From the NCBI GenBank assembly GCA_002491165.1, contig DKVK01000077.1:5736-55827 (forward strand): a DNA stretch of 50,092 nt. Direction: 5' to 3'. Below the pieces are notes generated by a model. That model saw only the letters and a list, made by a program, of their open reading frames with translations, did not search any database and was not told where the DNA came from. This DNA comes from Porphyromonadaceae bacterium UBA7180 (GTDB lineage Bacteria; Bacteroidota; Bacteroidia; Bacteroidales; Muribaculaceae). How positions within the stretch are numbered: position 1 is the stretch's first letter; each line of letters begins with the position of its first letter. The position numbers and the translations under genes were made by a program. Shown piece after piece: positions 17,369-25,077 of this stretch.

Positions 17369-18827
17369 CTTGCAGAGCTTTGAAGGTGAGTACGGGATGT
17401 TTGGCGGCCGTGGTTTCGTCGAGTTTGCGCACCGGAGTTGTCAGCGGGGCTTCGAGAACCTTTTCGGGCGTCTCGCGGGCCTCGGCAGCTACCTTGTGCA
17501 GCACTTCGATGAATTCATCGAGGGTTTCGAGGCTTTCGGTCTCGGTGGGTTCGATCATCATCGACTCGTGGAAGAGCAGCGGGAAGTATATTGTGGGAGC
17601 GTGGAAGCCGTAGTCAAGCAGACGTTTGGCCACGTTGAGGGTCGTGACGCCGGTGGATTTGTCTTTCAGGCCGTCGAAGACGAACTCATGCTTGCAAACG
17701 CCTTCGATGGGGAGCAGATAATCATCTTTGAGCGACTCCTTGATATAGTTTGCGTTCAGAGTTGCCATAGGTCCTACGTTCTTGATGTTCTCCTTTCCGA
17801 GGCTCAGAATGTAAGCGTAAGCCTTCATCAGCACGCCGAAGTTGCCGAAGAACTGTGAAACGCTGCCGAGGGCATCCTTGCTGTCGAAGTCAACGTAGAA
17901 ACGACCGTCTTCTGTCTTGCGCACACGGGGATTGGGGAGGAATTGCGTGAGGTGTTTTGCAGTTCCAACGGGGCCGGCACCGGGACCGCCGCCGCCGTGA
18001 GGCGTGGAGAAAGTCTTGTGCAGGTTGATGTGCATGATGTCGAAGCCCATGTCGCCGGGACGTACCTTGCCGAGCATCGGGTTGAGGTTGGCGCCGTCGT
18101 AATAGAGCAGGCCGCCTGCCTCGTGAACGAGCTTGGCGATTTCCAGAATCTCGGTCTCGAACATACCCAGGGTGTTGGGGTTGGTCATCATGATACCGGC
18201 GATGGTGTCGTCAAGCAGCGGCTTGAGGTCCTCGACGTCGATGCTGCCGTTAGGTTTAGATTTCACCTCAACGACCTGGTATCCGGCTACCATTGCCGAT
18301 GCGGGATTGGTGCCGTGAGCGGAATTTGGGACGATGATTTTGGTACGCTTCTCATCGCCGCGCGAGCGGTGGTAGGCGCGCATTACCATAAGGCCGGTGA
18401 GCTCGCCCTGTGCGCCGGCGTAGGGATTGAGTGTGAACTCTTCGAGGCCTGCCAGGTCGGCGAGTGCCTTCTGCAGGTTATAGTAGAGTTCGAGCGCGCC
18501 CTGTGCGGTGTCGGGGTTCTGGAGGGGATGGAGTTCGACGAACTCTGCCATGCCGGCCACCTCTTCGTTGATTTTCGGGTTGTACTTCATGGTGCAGCTG
18601 CCCAGGGGGTAGAAGCCGGTGTCAACGCCGAAGTTCTTGGACGAGAGGTTGGTGTAGTGGCGCACCACGTCGGGTTCGCTCACTTCGGGAAGGTCAAGGG
18701 GCTGTTCGCGTTTCAGGTCGGCGGGAATGTCGGCCATGCCGTCGGTTCCGAAATTGTCTTTCGGCAGTTCGTAGCCTTTGCGGCCGGGACGCGAAAGTTC
18801 GAATATCACTTTATCGTAGTATTTCAT
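17358..18827 (-). CDS. gcvPB: glycine dehydrogenase (decarboxylating) subunit 2
   Basis: PLP-carrying half of a two-subunit P-protein, 489 residues. It decarboxylates glycine and passes the aminomethyl group to lipoyl-GcvH. The PLP lysine lies in H-I-N-L-H-K-T-F-S-T-P-H-G, followed by the glycine loop G-G-G-G-P-G. Other family marks are G-S-C-T-M-K-Y-N-P-K near residue 75 and N-S-A-H-G-T-N-P-A-S. I prefer the ATG at 18827, which has an AGGAGG-like sequence 9 nt upstream, rare in this window; a TTG at 18845 inside that site is unlikely. The start lies just past the gcvPA stop. Confidence 0.95.
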   Translation of the reverse strand: MKYYDKVIFELSRPGRKGYELPKDNFGTDGMADIPADLKREQPLDLPEVSEPDVVRHYTNLSSKNFGVDTGFYPLGSCTMKYNPKINEEVAGMAEFVELHPLQNPDTAQGALELYYNLQKALADLAGLEEFTLNPYAGAQGELTGLMVMRAYHRSRGDEKRTKIIVPNSAHGTNPASAMVAGYQVVEVKSKPNGSIDVEDLKPLLDDTIAGIMMTNPNTLGMFETEILEIAKLVHEAGGLLYYDGANLNPMLGKVRPGDMGFDIMHINLHKTFSTPHGGGGPGAGPVGTAKHLTQFLPNPRVRKTEDGRFYVDFDSKDALGSVSQFFGNFGVLMKAYAYILSLGKENIKNVGPMATLNANYIKESLKDDYLLPIEGVCKHEFVFDGLKDKSTGVTTLNVAKRLLDYGFHAPTIYFPLLFHESMMIEPTETESLETLDEFIEVLHKVAAEARETPEKVLEAPLTTPVRKLDETTAAKHPVLTFKALQDAQ

Positions 18828-18831
18828 CTTC

Positions 18832-20154
18832 TCAATCCTCCTCAATAACTTTAATCAGGTTGTCAATTTCCTCTTTGGTACGTTTTTCTGTGACGGCGAA
18901 AGTCACGATACCGTCGCCGGCTTTGAGCGGCCCCATCATTCCTTTCTCTTCGAGACGGCGGTTCAGGGCGTCCACGTCGAGGTCGGTGCGCATAGCGAAC
19001 TCTTTAAGGAAGGGTTTGTCGAAAGCGGGTGTGAACTTGCCGGTTTCCATGAGGCGGTGCTGCAGGTAGTGGGCGCCGTCGCAGCTTATGCGGTTTACCT
19101 CCTTGAGGCCTTCGCGGCCCATTAGCGCAAGGTAGATTGTGGCGTAGAGACACATGAGGGACTGGTTGGAGCAGATGTTCGAGGTCGCCTTTTCGCGGCG
19201 GATGTGCTGTTCGCGGGCCTGGAGCGTAAGCACGAAGCAACGTTTGCCGTCGGCGTCCTTTGTGGCGCCCACGATGCGTCCCGGCATCTTGCGGAGCATA
19301 CCTTTGCTGCAACTGAGGAAGCCGAGGTACGGGCCGCCGAACTGCATTGGCATACCCAGGGTCTGGCCGTCGCCGCATGCGATGTCGGCACCCCATTCGC
19401 CCGGTGTGCGGAGCACGGCGAGAGTCGACGGGTCGGCGTAGATGCCGAAGGCGGCTTTCACGGCATGAATCTTGTCGGCAACTCCCGTGAAGTCTTCGAT
19501 GATACCATAGCGGTTGGGCTCGGGGAGGATAACGCCTGCCACATCGCCGGCGGCAAGGAGCTCTTCCATGGCGGCAAGGTCCGTGACGCCGTCTTTTTCA
19601 GGAATTACGGTGATGTCTACGCGGTGGTAGTCGGTATAAGTCATAACGACGTCGAGCACGCGCTGTGGCAGTGTGGCTGAAACAAGCACGCGGTTCTTCT
19701 TGCGTGCGCTGGCCACCATCATTATGGCTGTCTCTGCGCAAGCTGTGGGACCGTCGTACATCGAGGCGTTGGAAGCCTCCATGCCGGTGAGTTCGCTTAT
19801 CATGCTTTGGTACTCGAAGATGTATGTGAGGGTACCCTGCGAGATTTCGGGCTGATAGGGAGTGTAAGCGGTATAGAACTCGCTGCGCTGGAGCAGGTGG
19901 TTGACCACCGAGGGAGCATAGTGGTCATAAACGCCGCCGCCGGCGAAGACGGTGAGACGGCGGTTCTTTTCGCCCAGCGAGCGGAAGAATTTGCGGAGTT
20001 CCACCTCCGACATCGCTGACGGGATGTCATATTCGCGGCGGAAAATTACCTCTTGCGGAACGTCGGCATAGAGGTCGTCGATGCTGCTCACACCTATTTT
20101 GCCAAGCATCTTGGCAATGTCTTCTTCGGTATGAGGTATGAATTTGTTGCTCAT
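18832..20154 (-). CDS. gcvPA: glycine dehydrogenase (decarboxylating) subunit 1
   Basis: Non-PLP half of the heterodimeric P-protein, 440 residues. Typical family segments are F-I-P-H-T-E-E-D-I-A-K-M-L at the start, Y-T-P-Y-Q-P-E-I-S-Q-G near residue 95, and M-Y-D-G-P-T-A-C-A-E-T. It pairs with GcvPB, whose gene follows with no gap. Its start is 316 bp downstream of gcvH, the only large gap in the gcv cluster, and that gap holds short tandem repeats and a long hairpin. Confidence 0.95.
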   Translation of the reverse strand: MSNKFIPHTEEDIAKMLGKIGVSSIDDLYADVPQEVIFRREYDIPSAMSEVELRKFFRSLGEKNRRLTVFAGGGVYDHYAPSVVNHLLQRSEFYTAYTPYQPEISQGTLTYIFEYQSMISELTGMEASNASMYDGPTACAETAIMMVASARKKNRVLVSATLPQRVLDVVMTYTDYHRVDITVIPEKDGVTDLAAMEELLAAGDVAGVILPEPNRYGIIEDFTGVADKIHAVKAAFGIYADPSTLAVLRTPGEWGADIACGDGQTLGMPMQFGGPYLGFLSCSKGMLRKMPGRIVGATKDADGKRCFVLTLQAREQHIRREKATSNICSNQSLMCLYATIYLALMGREGLKEVNRISCDGAHYLQHRLMETGKFTPAFDKPFLKEFAMRTDLDVDALNRRLEEKGMMGPLKAGDGIVTFAVTEKRTKEEIDNLIKVIEED

Positions 20155-20240
20155 TTATTCTTTTGGGGGTTGAGTGCAGCCGTGCGTTTTCAGTGGGAGG
20201 AAACCCACTTCGGGCCTCTCCGGTTCTTCGAGGTCCTCGC

Positions 20241-20300
20241 GCTTAATCAGGATAAATCAAGATTAATCGAGAATCATCCGGATTAATCGAGATTGCCGGA
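20241..20300. repeat. six degenerate 10-bp tandem units
   Basis: Six consecutive 10-bp units, each starting with G and mostly reading GATTAATCGA-like; two units (20261 and 20281) are identical. The period equals one DNA helical turn. Confidence 0.55.
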
Positions 20301-20396
20301 CAAACCGGGAGTAACCTGAGGAAAATCCGACGCTCGTTAGAGAAAAGCGTTCGGCTGCTTTTATTACGATTAAGTAAAAGAGGAGAAAGGCCTTCT

Positions 20397-20458
20397 ACGT
20401 TACGACCCCGGGACTTCGCCGCGGAGCCGTGTCCGAGGGAAGTCGCGGGGTGTAACGT
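20397..20458. repeat. long GC-rich imperfect inverted repeat after gcvH
   Basis: ACGTTAC at 20397-20403 pairs with GTAACGT at 20452-20458. The arms continue inward through CCCCG and GACTTC against GAAGTC and CGGGG, about 20 bp in all with one bulge and one mismatch. It lies directly downstream of the gcvH stop on the minus strand and has no T tract. Confidence 0.65.
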
Positions 20459-20470
20459 CAGGAAAGGGGA

Positions 20471-20851
20471 TTACTCTTCGCAGATGGCCGCGTAGCCTTT
20501 GGCGTCGAGGAGGTCGTCGATTTCGGCGGGATCCGATACGCGAACCTTCATAATCCAGTTGCCGAAAGCGTCGGCGTTCACCAGTTCGGGTTCATCTTCG
20601 AGAGCCTCGTTAACCTCTACGACTTCGCCGGAAATCGGGGAGATAAGGTCAGAAGCGGCTTTTACCGACTCTACGGCGCCGAATTCTTCACCTTTGGTAA
20701 CTTCGTCGCCAACTTCGGGCATGTCTACATATACGATGTTGCCCAGAGCGTGCTGTGCGTAGTCGGTGATACCCACTGTGGCGATGTCGCCTTCGAGTTT
20801 TACCCATTCGTGAGAGTCCGCATAGCGGAGATCATCTAAAATCTTGCTCAT
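20471..20851 (-). CDS. gcvH: glycine cleavage system H protein
   Basis: Lipoyl carrier protein of 126 residues that shuttles the aminomethyl group between P-, T- and L-proteins. The lipoylation lysine is Lys64 in A-V-E-S-V-K-A-A-S-D-L. The amino-terminal S-H-E-W-V and the G-I-T-D-Y-A-Q-x-x-L-G-N-I-V-Y segment match the family exactly. It starts 27 bp after the gcvT stop. Confidence 0.97.
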   Translation of the reverse strand: MSKILDDLRYADSHEWVKLEGDIATVGITDYAQHALGNIVYVDMPEVGDEVTKGEEFGAVESVKAASDLISPISGEVVEVNEALEDEPELVNADAFGNWIMKVRVSDPAEIDDLLDAKGYAAICEE

Positions 20852-20878
20852 TGTAATTATTTGTAGTTTGTGTTTAGA

Positions 20879-21973
20879 TTATTTCTTGTAGTTTTTGTCG
20901 TAAAAGCGTTTTTTGACGACTGTTCCGGGGAATACTTTCTTGCGGATGCGGATTCCCACTTTGGTACCGAGCTTGTCGTAAGGTTTGTTGACCATAGCCA
21001 TGGCCACGCTCTTGCCTGTGGAGATGCTGCGGTAGCCTGTGGTTACTTCGCCTACCACCTGGCCGTCGACCTCTACGGGGTAGCCGTGGCGGGGAATGGC
21101 GTTGCCTTCGAGCTCGATGCCGATGATGCGGCGTTTCACGCCTTCGGCTTTCTGCTTGGCGAGGGCTTCCTTGCCGATGAACTCAGGTTTGTCGAGTTTG
21201 ACGAACATGCTGAGGCTTGCTTCAAGCGGCGTGATGTCGGCGCTGAGCTCGTCGCCGTAGAGGGGAAGACCTACCTCGAAGCGTAGTGTGTCGCGGCAAC
21301 CGAGACCGCACGGTGTTACGCCGGCTTCCATGAGTTTGTCCCAGAGGCGCTGTGTGAAGGCGTGGCTGCCGTAAACCTCGAAGCCGTCTTCGCCGGTGTA
21401 GCCGGTACGTGAGATGATGATTTGCTCACCTTCGTAGTCGAAAATCTTGAAGTTGTAGAAGGGGATGCTCTTGAGGTCGAGACCCATGAGCTTTTCGAGA
21501 GTTTCCTCGGCCTTGGGCCCCTGTACGGCCACTTCTCCGTAATATTCGCTTTCGTCCACAACCTCGCAGTCGAAGCCTTCGGCGTTCTGTTTGATCCAGG
21601 CAACGTCTTTGGCTATGTTGGCGGCGTTGATAACCAGGAAGTACTCGTTGTCATTCACTTTGTAGACGAGCAGGTCGTCGACGGTACCGCCGTTTTCGTA
21701 GCACATCATGCCGTAGAAAATCTGGCCGTCGGGAGCGCCGGTAACGTCGCCCACGAAGATGTGCATTACATATTTGTAAGCTTCCGGGCCTTTGATGCGA
21801 ACCTCGCCCATGTGGCTGACGTCGAAAACGCCCACTGCCTGGCGCACGGCGTTGTGTTCATCTGTGATGTTGGTGTACTGGATGGGCATGTCGAAACCGC
21901 CGAAGGGCGACATGAGCGCACCTTGTTTTACATGACGGTCGTGAAGACACGTTTTAACGAGATTTTCTTCCAT
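20879..21973 (-). CDS. gcvT: aminomethyltransferase (glycine cleavage T protein)
   Basis: Tetrahydrofolate-dependent T-protein of 364 residues. It releases ammonia from the aminomethyl-lipoyl group and forms 5,10-methylene-THF. Clear motifs are M-P-I-Q-Y near residue 31, D-V-S-H-M-G-E, D-D-L-L-V-Y, S-R-T-G-Y-T-G-E-D-G-F-E-V, and G-L-G-C-R-D-T-L-R-F-E. ATG 21973 is preferred over ATG 21982 from the usual length; the difference is three residues. First gene of the gcv cluster, with its own promoter and a leader of nearly 100 nt. Confidence 0.96.
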   Translation of the reverse strand: MEENLVKTCLHDRHVKQGALMSPFGGFDMPIQYTNITDEHNAVRQAVGVFDVSHMGEVRIKGPEAYKYVMHIFVGDVTGAPDGQIFYGMMCYENGGTVDDLLVYKVNDNEYFLVINAANIAKDVAWIKQNAEGFDCEVVDESEYYGEVAVQGPKAEETLEKLMGLDLKSIPFYNFKIFDYEGEQIIISRTGYTGEDGFEVYGSHAFTQRLWDKLMEAGVTPCGLGCRDTLRFEVGLPLYGDELSADITPLEASLSMFVKLDKPEFIGKEALAKQKAEGVKRRIIGIELEGNAIPRHGYPVEVDGQVVGEVTTGYRSISTGKSVAMAMVNKPYDKLGTKVGIRIRKKVFPGTVVKKRFYDKNYKK

Positions 21974-22018
21974 TTGTCTCAATTATGTTTAGTCAGTTAT
22001 TAAAATTTAAGGTTGGTT

Positions 22019-22054
22019 GCACGATTTATCGCACAATTTGTCGCACTTTTTACG
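22019..22054 (-). repeat. three tandem 12-bp units in the gcvT leader
   Basis: On the plus strand the units read GCACGATTTATC, GCACAATTTGTC and GCACTTTTTACG. On the leader RNA each unit ends in a GTGC. They lie between the predicted transcription start (about 22069) and the gcvT start codon. Confidence 0.6.
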
Positions 22055-22075
22055 GGGCGACGCCAAATTTTTCCT

Positions 22076-22106
22076 CAAAGTTAGTCACATTCGTTTAAAC
22101 TGCAAA
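22076..22106 (-). promoter_or_regulatory. promoter of the gcv operon
   Basis: Minus-strand TTTG (22106-22103), a 19-nt spacer and TAACTTTG (22083-22076), a full match to the phylum consensus. The predicted leader is about 95 nt to ATG 21973. Confidence 0.75.
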
Positions 22107-22284
22107 ATTTTTGACCCAAAAAGTTACTGCTACGGTTAAAACTTCTCAAGTTGCGCTCTGCGGCAGGCAGGGAGCCGTGCAACCTTTATTCACACTTGGG
22201 GCGGTTTCGTGCTAAATAAGTTTAAAACTCGGCTGAGGTACCGGAATCGCAATAATAATGGTCTGTTTTTTGCATTATACAATT

Positions 22285-22315
22285 GTCACAGATTTCCAAT
22301 TTGGGCGTCTGTGAC
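22285..22315. promoter_or_regulatory. inverted repeat upstream of degP
   Basis: GTCACAGA (22285-22292) and TCTGTGAC (22308-22315), perfect 8-bp arms with a 15-bp spacer, ending 20 bp before the degP ATG. Could be an operator or a leader hairpin. Confidence 0.45.
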
Positions 22316-22335
22316 TATGTAACAAAATCAATAGT

Positions 22336-23805
22336 ATGAAAAAGCATATCATCACTCTCGCACTGGCAGCCCTTGCGCTGTGCCAGACACCGCAGATTTT
22401 TGCCGCCGAACAGGACGGCCAGTTCATTCGCACGGCATCGACGCCGGCTTTCGAGACGGACTTCACCGTGGCCGCAGAGAAGACGGTCAATGCCGTGGTG
22501 TGCATTAAAAGTTATGCCTCGCGGCGCCAGCCGCAGTATGGCGGTTACGGCGGCAATGACCCCTTCGACATGTTCGAGTTCTTCTTCGGACAGCCGGGCG
22601 GCGGCCAGCGGCAGTATCGCGGACGTGAACCGCAATCCGACGAACCCGTGCAGTCGGGGCTCGGCTCCGGTGTAATCATCACCGAGGACGGATATATCGT
22701 GACCAACAACCACGTGGTTGACGGCGCCGATAAGTTGGAAGTCCTCCTCAATGACAACTCTACGTTCGAGGCCAAGATAGTAGGCACCGACGAGGCTACC
22801 GACCTTGCATTGCTGAAAATCGACACCAAGGGTCTTTCGCCCATCACTTTCGGCGACAGCGACGCGCTGAAAGTAGGGGAGTGGGTACTCGCGGTAGGTA
22901 ATCCTTTCGGCTTCAACTCTACCGTTACCGCCGGCATAGTGAGCGCCAAGGCACGCAGCCTGGGCCAGAACGGCCATGGTTCCATCCGCGGCATTGAATC
23001 ATTCATTCAGACCGATGCGGCACTCAACCCCGGCAACTCCGGCGGCGCACTCGTTAATCTTAAAGGTGAACTCGTGGGCATAAATTCGGCCATCTACTCC
23101 AATACCGGGAGCTACTCGGGGTTCTCGTTCGCCATTCCGACGACCATCGCCAAGAAAGTGGTTACCGACCTGCGCCAGTATGGTACCGTGCAGCGAGCCG
23201 TACTCGGTTGCACCGTTCGTGAACTGGATGCCAAGCTCGCCAAAGAGGAGGGAATCACCGCCGTGAAGAGCGGTCTCCTTGTGAGCGACGTTACGGACAT
23301 GAGCACCGCCAAGGAGCTCGGCCTGAAATCCGGCGACGTCATAACCGGTATCAACGGACAGAATGTGGGCACCTTCGCCCAGCTTGTGGAGCAGCTCAAC
23401 AAATACCGTCCCGGCGACGAGATTTCCGTGACGTATTACCGCGACAATGCCAAGCATACGAAGCGCGGAGTGCTTCGCAATACTCAGGGCAATACCGGCC
23501 TGACCAAGAAAAACGACTTCACCGGCATAGGCTGCGCCTTCGTGAAGCCCTCCGAAGAGGTGCGCAATAACCTCGGTATCACACGCGGCATGCAGGTGAG
23601 CGGGCTGAAGGCAGGTTCCTTCCGCGACGCCGGCATCAAGGACGGATTCATCATTTTGGAAATCAATAATAAACCCGTCTCCACAGCCGATGACATCGAG
23701 AAAATTTACAACGAGGTTATGAAGAGCTCCGACCGCGTGATGTTCATCACCGGAATCTATCCTACCGGCAAGAAGGTTTACTACGCGGTAGACCTTTCTG
23801 AATAA
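22336..23805 (+). CDS. Do-family periplasmic serine protease/chaperone (DegP/HtrA)
   Basis: A 489-residue HtrA-type protein that degrades or refolds damaged envelope proteins. It has a Sec signal peptide (about 1-24), a trypsin-like domain with catalytic His126 (T-N-N-H-V-V), Asp156 (T-D-L-A-L-L) and Ser235 (G-N-S-G-G-A-L), then two PDZ domains (about 285-380 and 395-485). The second PDZ contains the I-K-D-G-F-I-I-L-E-I-N-N core. The Gly-rich segment near residues 65-95 (Q-Y-G-G-Y-G-G) is the family's LA-loop region. It is followed by sigma factor and lon genes. Confidence 0.93.
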   Translation: MKKHIITLALAALALCQTPQIFAAEQDGQFIRTASTPAFETDFTVAAEKTVNAVVCIKSYASRRQPQYGGYGGNDPFDMFEFFFGQPGGGQRQYRGREPQSDEPVQSGLGSGVIITEDGYIVTNNHVVDGADKLEVLLNDNSTFEAKIVGTDEATDLALLKIDTKGLSPITFGDSDALKVGEWVLAVGNPFGFNSTVTAGIVSAKARSLGQNGHGSIRGIESFIQTDAALNPGNSGGALVNLKGELVGINSAIYSNTGSYSGFSFAIPTTIAKKVVTDLRQYGTVQRAVLGCTVRELDAKLAKEEGITAVKSGLLVSDVTDMSTAKELGLKSGDVITGINGQNVGTFAQLVEQLNKYRPGDEISVTYYRDNAKHTKRGVLRNTQGNTGLTKKNDFTGIGCAFVKPSEEVRNNLGITRGMQVSGLKAGSFRDAGIKDGFIILEINNKPVSTADDIEKIYNEVMKSSDRVMFITGIYPTGKKVYYAVDLSE

Positions 23806-23865
23806 AATAATTCGACAGGATTAAACCTTCGGTCTTTTTACTTGTCGTTGTAATTTGGAAATAAG

Positions 23866-23903
23866 CAGAGGGGCAGACCCGCGAGGTCTGTTCCCTCTGT
23901 TTA
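23866..23903 (+). terminator. hairpin downstream of degP
   Basis: Two stacked stems: CAGAGGG (23866) with CCCTCTG (ends 23899) and, inside, CAGACC with GGTCTG. Only TTT follows, so termination strength is uncertain. It lies in the 208-bp gap between degP and the first sigma gene. Confidence 0.5.
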
Positions 23904-24013
23904 AACGCCCTTCGCGGGGCACATGCTTATAATAGCCAAAAAAGTAAAAGTAAAACGAACGAAACATAACCATAAACTTAGAGCAATCCAATACAAGTTC
24001 TTGAATATACGTT

Positions 24014-24874
24014 ATGAGACAATTTAAAATCACACATGTCATCACCACGCGCAACAAGACGCTTTCGGCGTATCTTGCCGAGATAGCGCGTTATGACCTT
24101 TTGCCGGTAGACAAAGAGGTGGAAGTGGCTCGTTTGTCGAAACTCCCCGGGGCGAAAGGGCGGCGTGCGCTCGACACTCTTGTCTGCGCCAACCTGAGGT
24201 TTGTGGTGTCGGTGGCAAAACAATACCAGAACCAGGGCATGGGGCTTATGGACCTCATCAACGAAGGTAACCTGGGCCTCATCCGGGCAGCTAAGAAATT
24301 TGATGAAACGCGTGGTTTCCGTTTCATTTCGTATGCTGTGTGGTGGATTCGCCAGAGCATCCTCCAGGCTTTGGCAGAACAGTCCGGAATAGTGCGTCTT
24401 CCGCTCAACCAGGTCAGCGCACGCCAGAAATTGCAGAAACTCATAAACGAGTTCGAGCAGCAACACCAGCGGCAGCCTTCCTATCAGGAGCTTTCTGAAA
24501 TGGTGGATCAGCCGCCCTCGAAAATCGAAGAGATAATGCGCAGCTCGGGCCGTGGTCTTTCCGTGGACACGCCGCTGCAGGAAGGGGAGACCAACACCAT
24601 GGCCGACATGATGACGGATCCCACGTCGCCCGATACCGACGCGGGCCTTTCCAATGAATCGCTTTCAATAGAGATGGGCCGAGCCCTGGCTCAGCTTTCG
24701 GAACGCGACCGCGAGATAGTGCGCCTTTTCTACGGCATCGGCTGCAAGGAAATGTCGCTCGAGCAGATAGGGCATCAGTTTAACCTTACGCGTGAGCGTG
24801 TGCGTCAGATCAAGGAAAACGCCCTGCGCTCGCTAAGGGTGCACCGTAGCCCGCAACTCCAGAGCTACCTCTGA
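24014..24874 (+). CDS. RpoD/SigA-type sigma-70 factor, divergent paralogue
   Basis: A 286-residue sigma factor with the compact region 1.2-2-3-4 layout of Bacteroidetes primary sigma factors. Region 2 carries A-N-L-R-F-V-V-S-V-A-K-Q-Y and Y-A-V-W-W-I-R-Q-S-I-L-Q-A-L. Region 3.1 follows, and region 4 ends with the L-T-R-E-R-V-R-Q-I-K helix-turn-helix. It differs from the neighbour at 25078 mainly in regions 1.2 and 3 (more basic, R-x-x-L-P-G-A-K-G-R-R) and lacks the lysine-rich tail. No consensus box was found upstream. It could be a second group 1/2 sigma factor for stress or stationary phase. Confidence 0.88.
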   Translation: MRQFKITHVITTRNKTLSAYLAEIARYDLLPVDKEVEVARLSKLPGAKGRRALDTLVCANLRFVVSVAKQYQNQGMGLMDLINEGNLGLIRAAKKFDETRGFRFISYAVWWIRQSILQALAEQSGIVRLPLNQVSARQKLQKLINEFEQQHQRQPSYQELSEMVDQPPSKIEEIMRSSGRGLSVDTPLQEGETNTMADMMTDPTSPDTDAGLSNESLSIEMGRALAQLSERDREIVRLFYGIGCKEMSLEQIGHQFNLTRERVRQIKENALRSLRVHRSPQLQSYL

Positions 24875-24893
24875 CGGTTAACCAGCATAGAAC

Positions 24894-24943
24894 TCAGCTC
24901 TTCCTCAACCATTGCAAAACCGGTTGTCGGGAGCTGATTTTTT
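24894..24943 (+). terminator. terminator between the two sigma genes
   Basis: TCAGCTC (24894-24900) pairs with GAGCTGA (24931-24937), with inner AACC/GGTT pairing, followed by a run of T to 24943. It makes separate transcription of the two sigma genes likely. Confidence 0.7.
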
Positions 24944-25019
24944 AAATTAAAAAATTATAGTGTAAATATCTGTAAATAAACATTTTAGGATATTGAAGCA
25001 AAATTAATTGTTCAAAAAG

Positions 25020-25051
25020 TTTGCAAGTATCATAAAAAATTACTATATTTG
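25020..25051 (+). promoter_or_regulatory. promoter of rpoD
   Basis: TTTG at 25020-25023, a 20-nt spacer, TATATTTG at 25044-25051. Transcription would begin near 25058, giving a leader of about 20 nt. Confidence 0.8.
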
Positions 25052-25077
25052 CACTAATTTTTCCGTGGAAAAGAGAT

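Larger units (their letters stand above)
20155..20470. other. 316-bp spacer between gcvH and gcvPA
   Basis: No gene supported. Contains a degenerate 10-bp tandem repeat (20241-20300) and a long imperfect inverted repeat (20397-20458), listed separately. I find no TAnnTTTG box on the minus strand here, so whether gcvPA has its own promoter is open. Confidence 0.6.
21983..22335. other. divergent control region between gcvT and degP
   Basis: No gene in this 353-bp stretch. It holds the minus-strand gcvT promoter (22076-22106), a 12-bp tandem repeat in the gcvT leader (22019-22054) and an 8-bp inverted repeat close to degP (22285-22315). No clear TAnnTTTG box was found for degP. Confidence 0.6.

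Noticed and set aside
16677..17858. Plus-strand frame of 393 codons across lpd and gcvPB
   Set aside because: Spans two well-supported opposite-strand genes and shows no domain.
20241..20300. CRISPR array
   Set aside because: The 10-bp units are far too short and have no spacers; they are a simple tandem repeat.
21983..22075. Glycine riboswitch upstream of gcvT
   Set aside because: I looked for the conserved glycine aptamer cores and found none; only simple 12-nt repeats are present.
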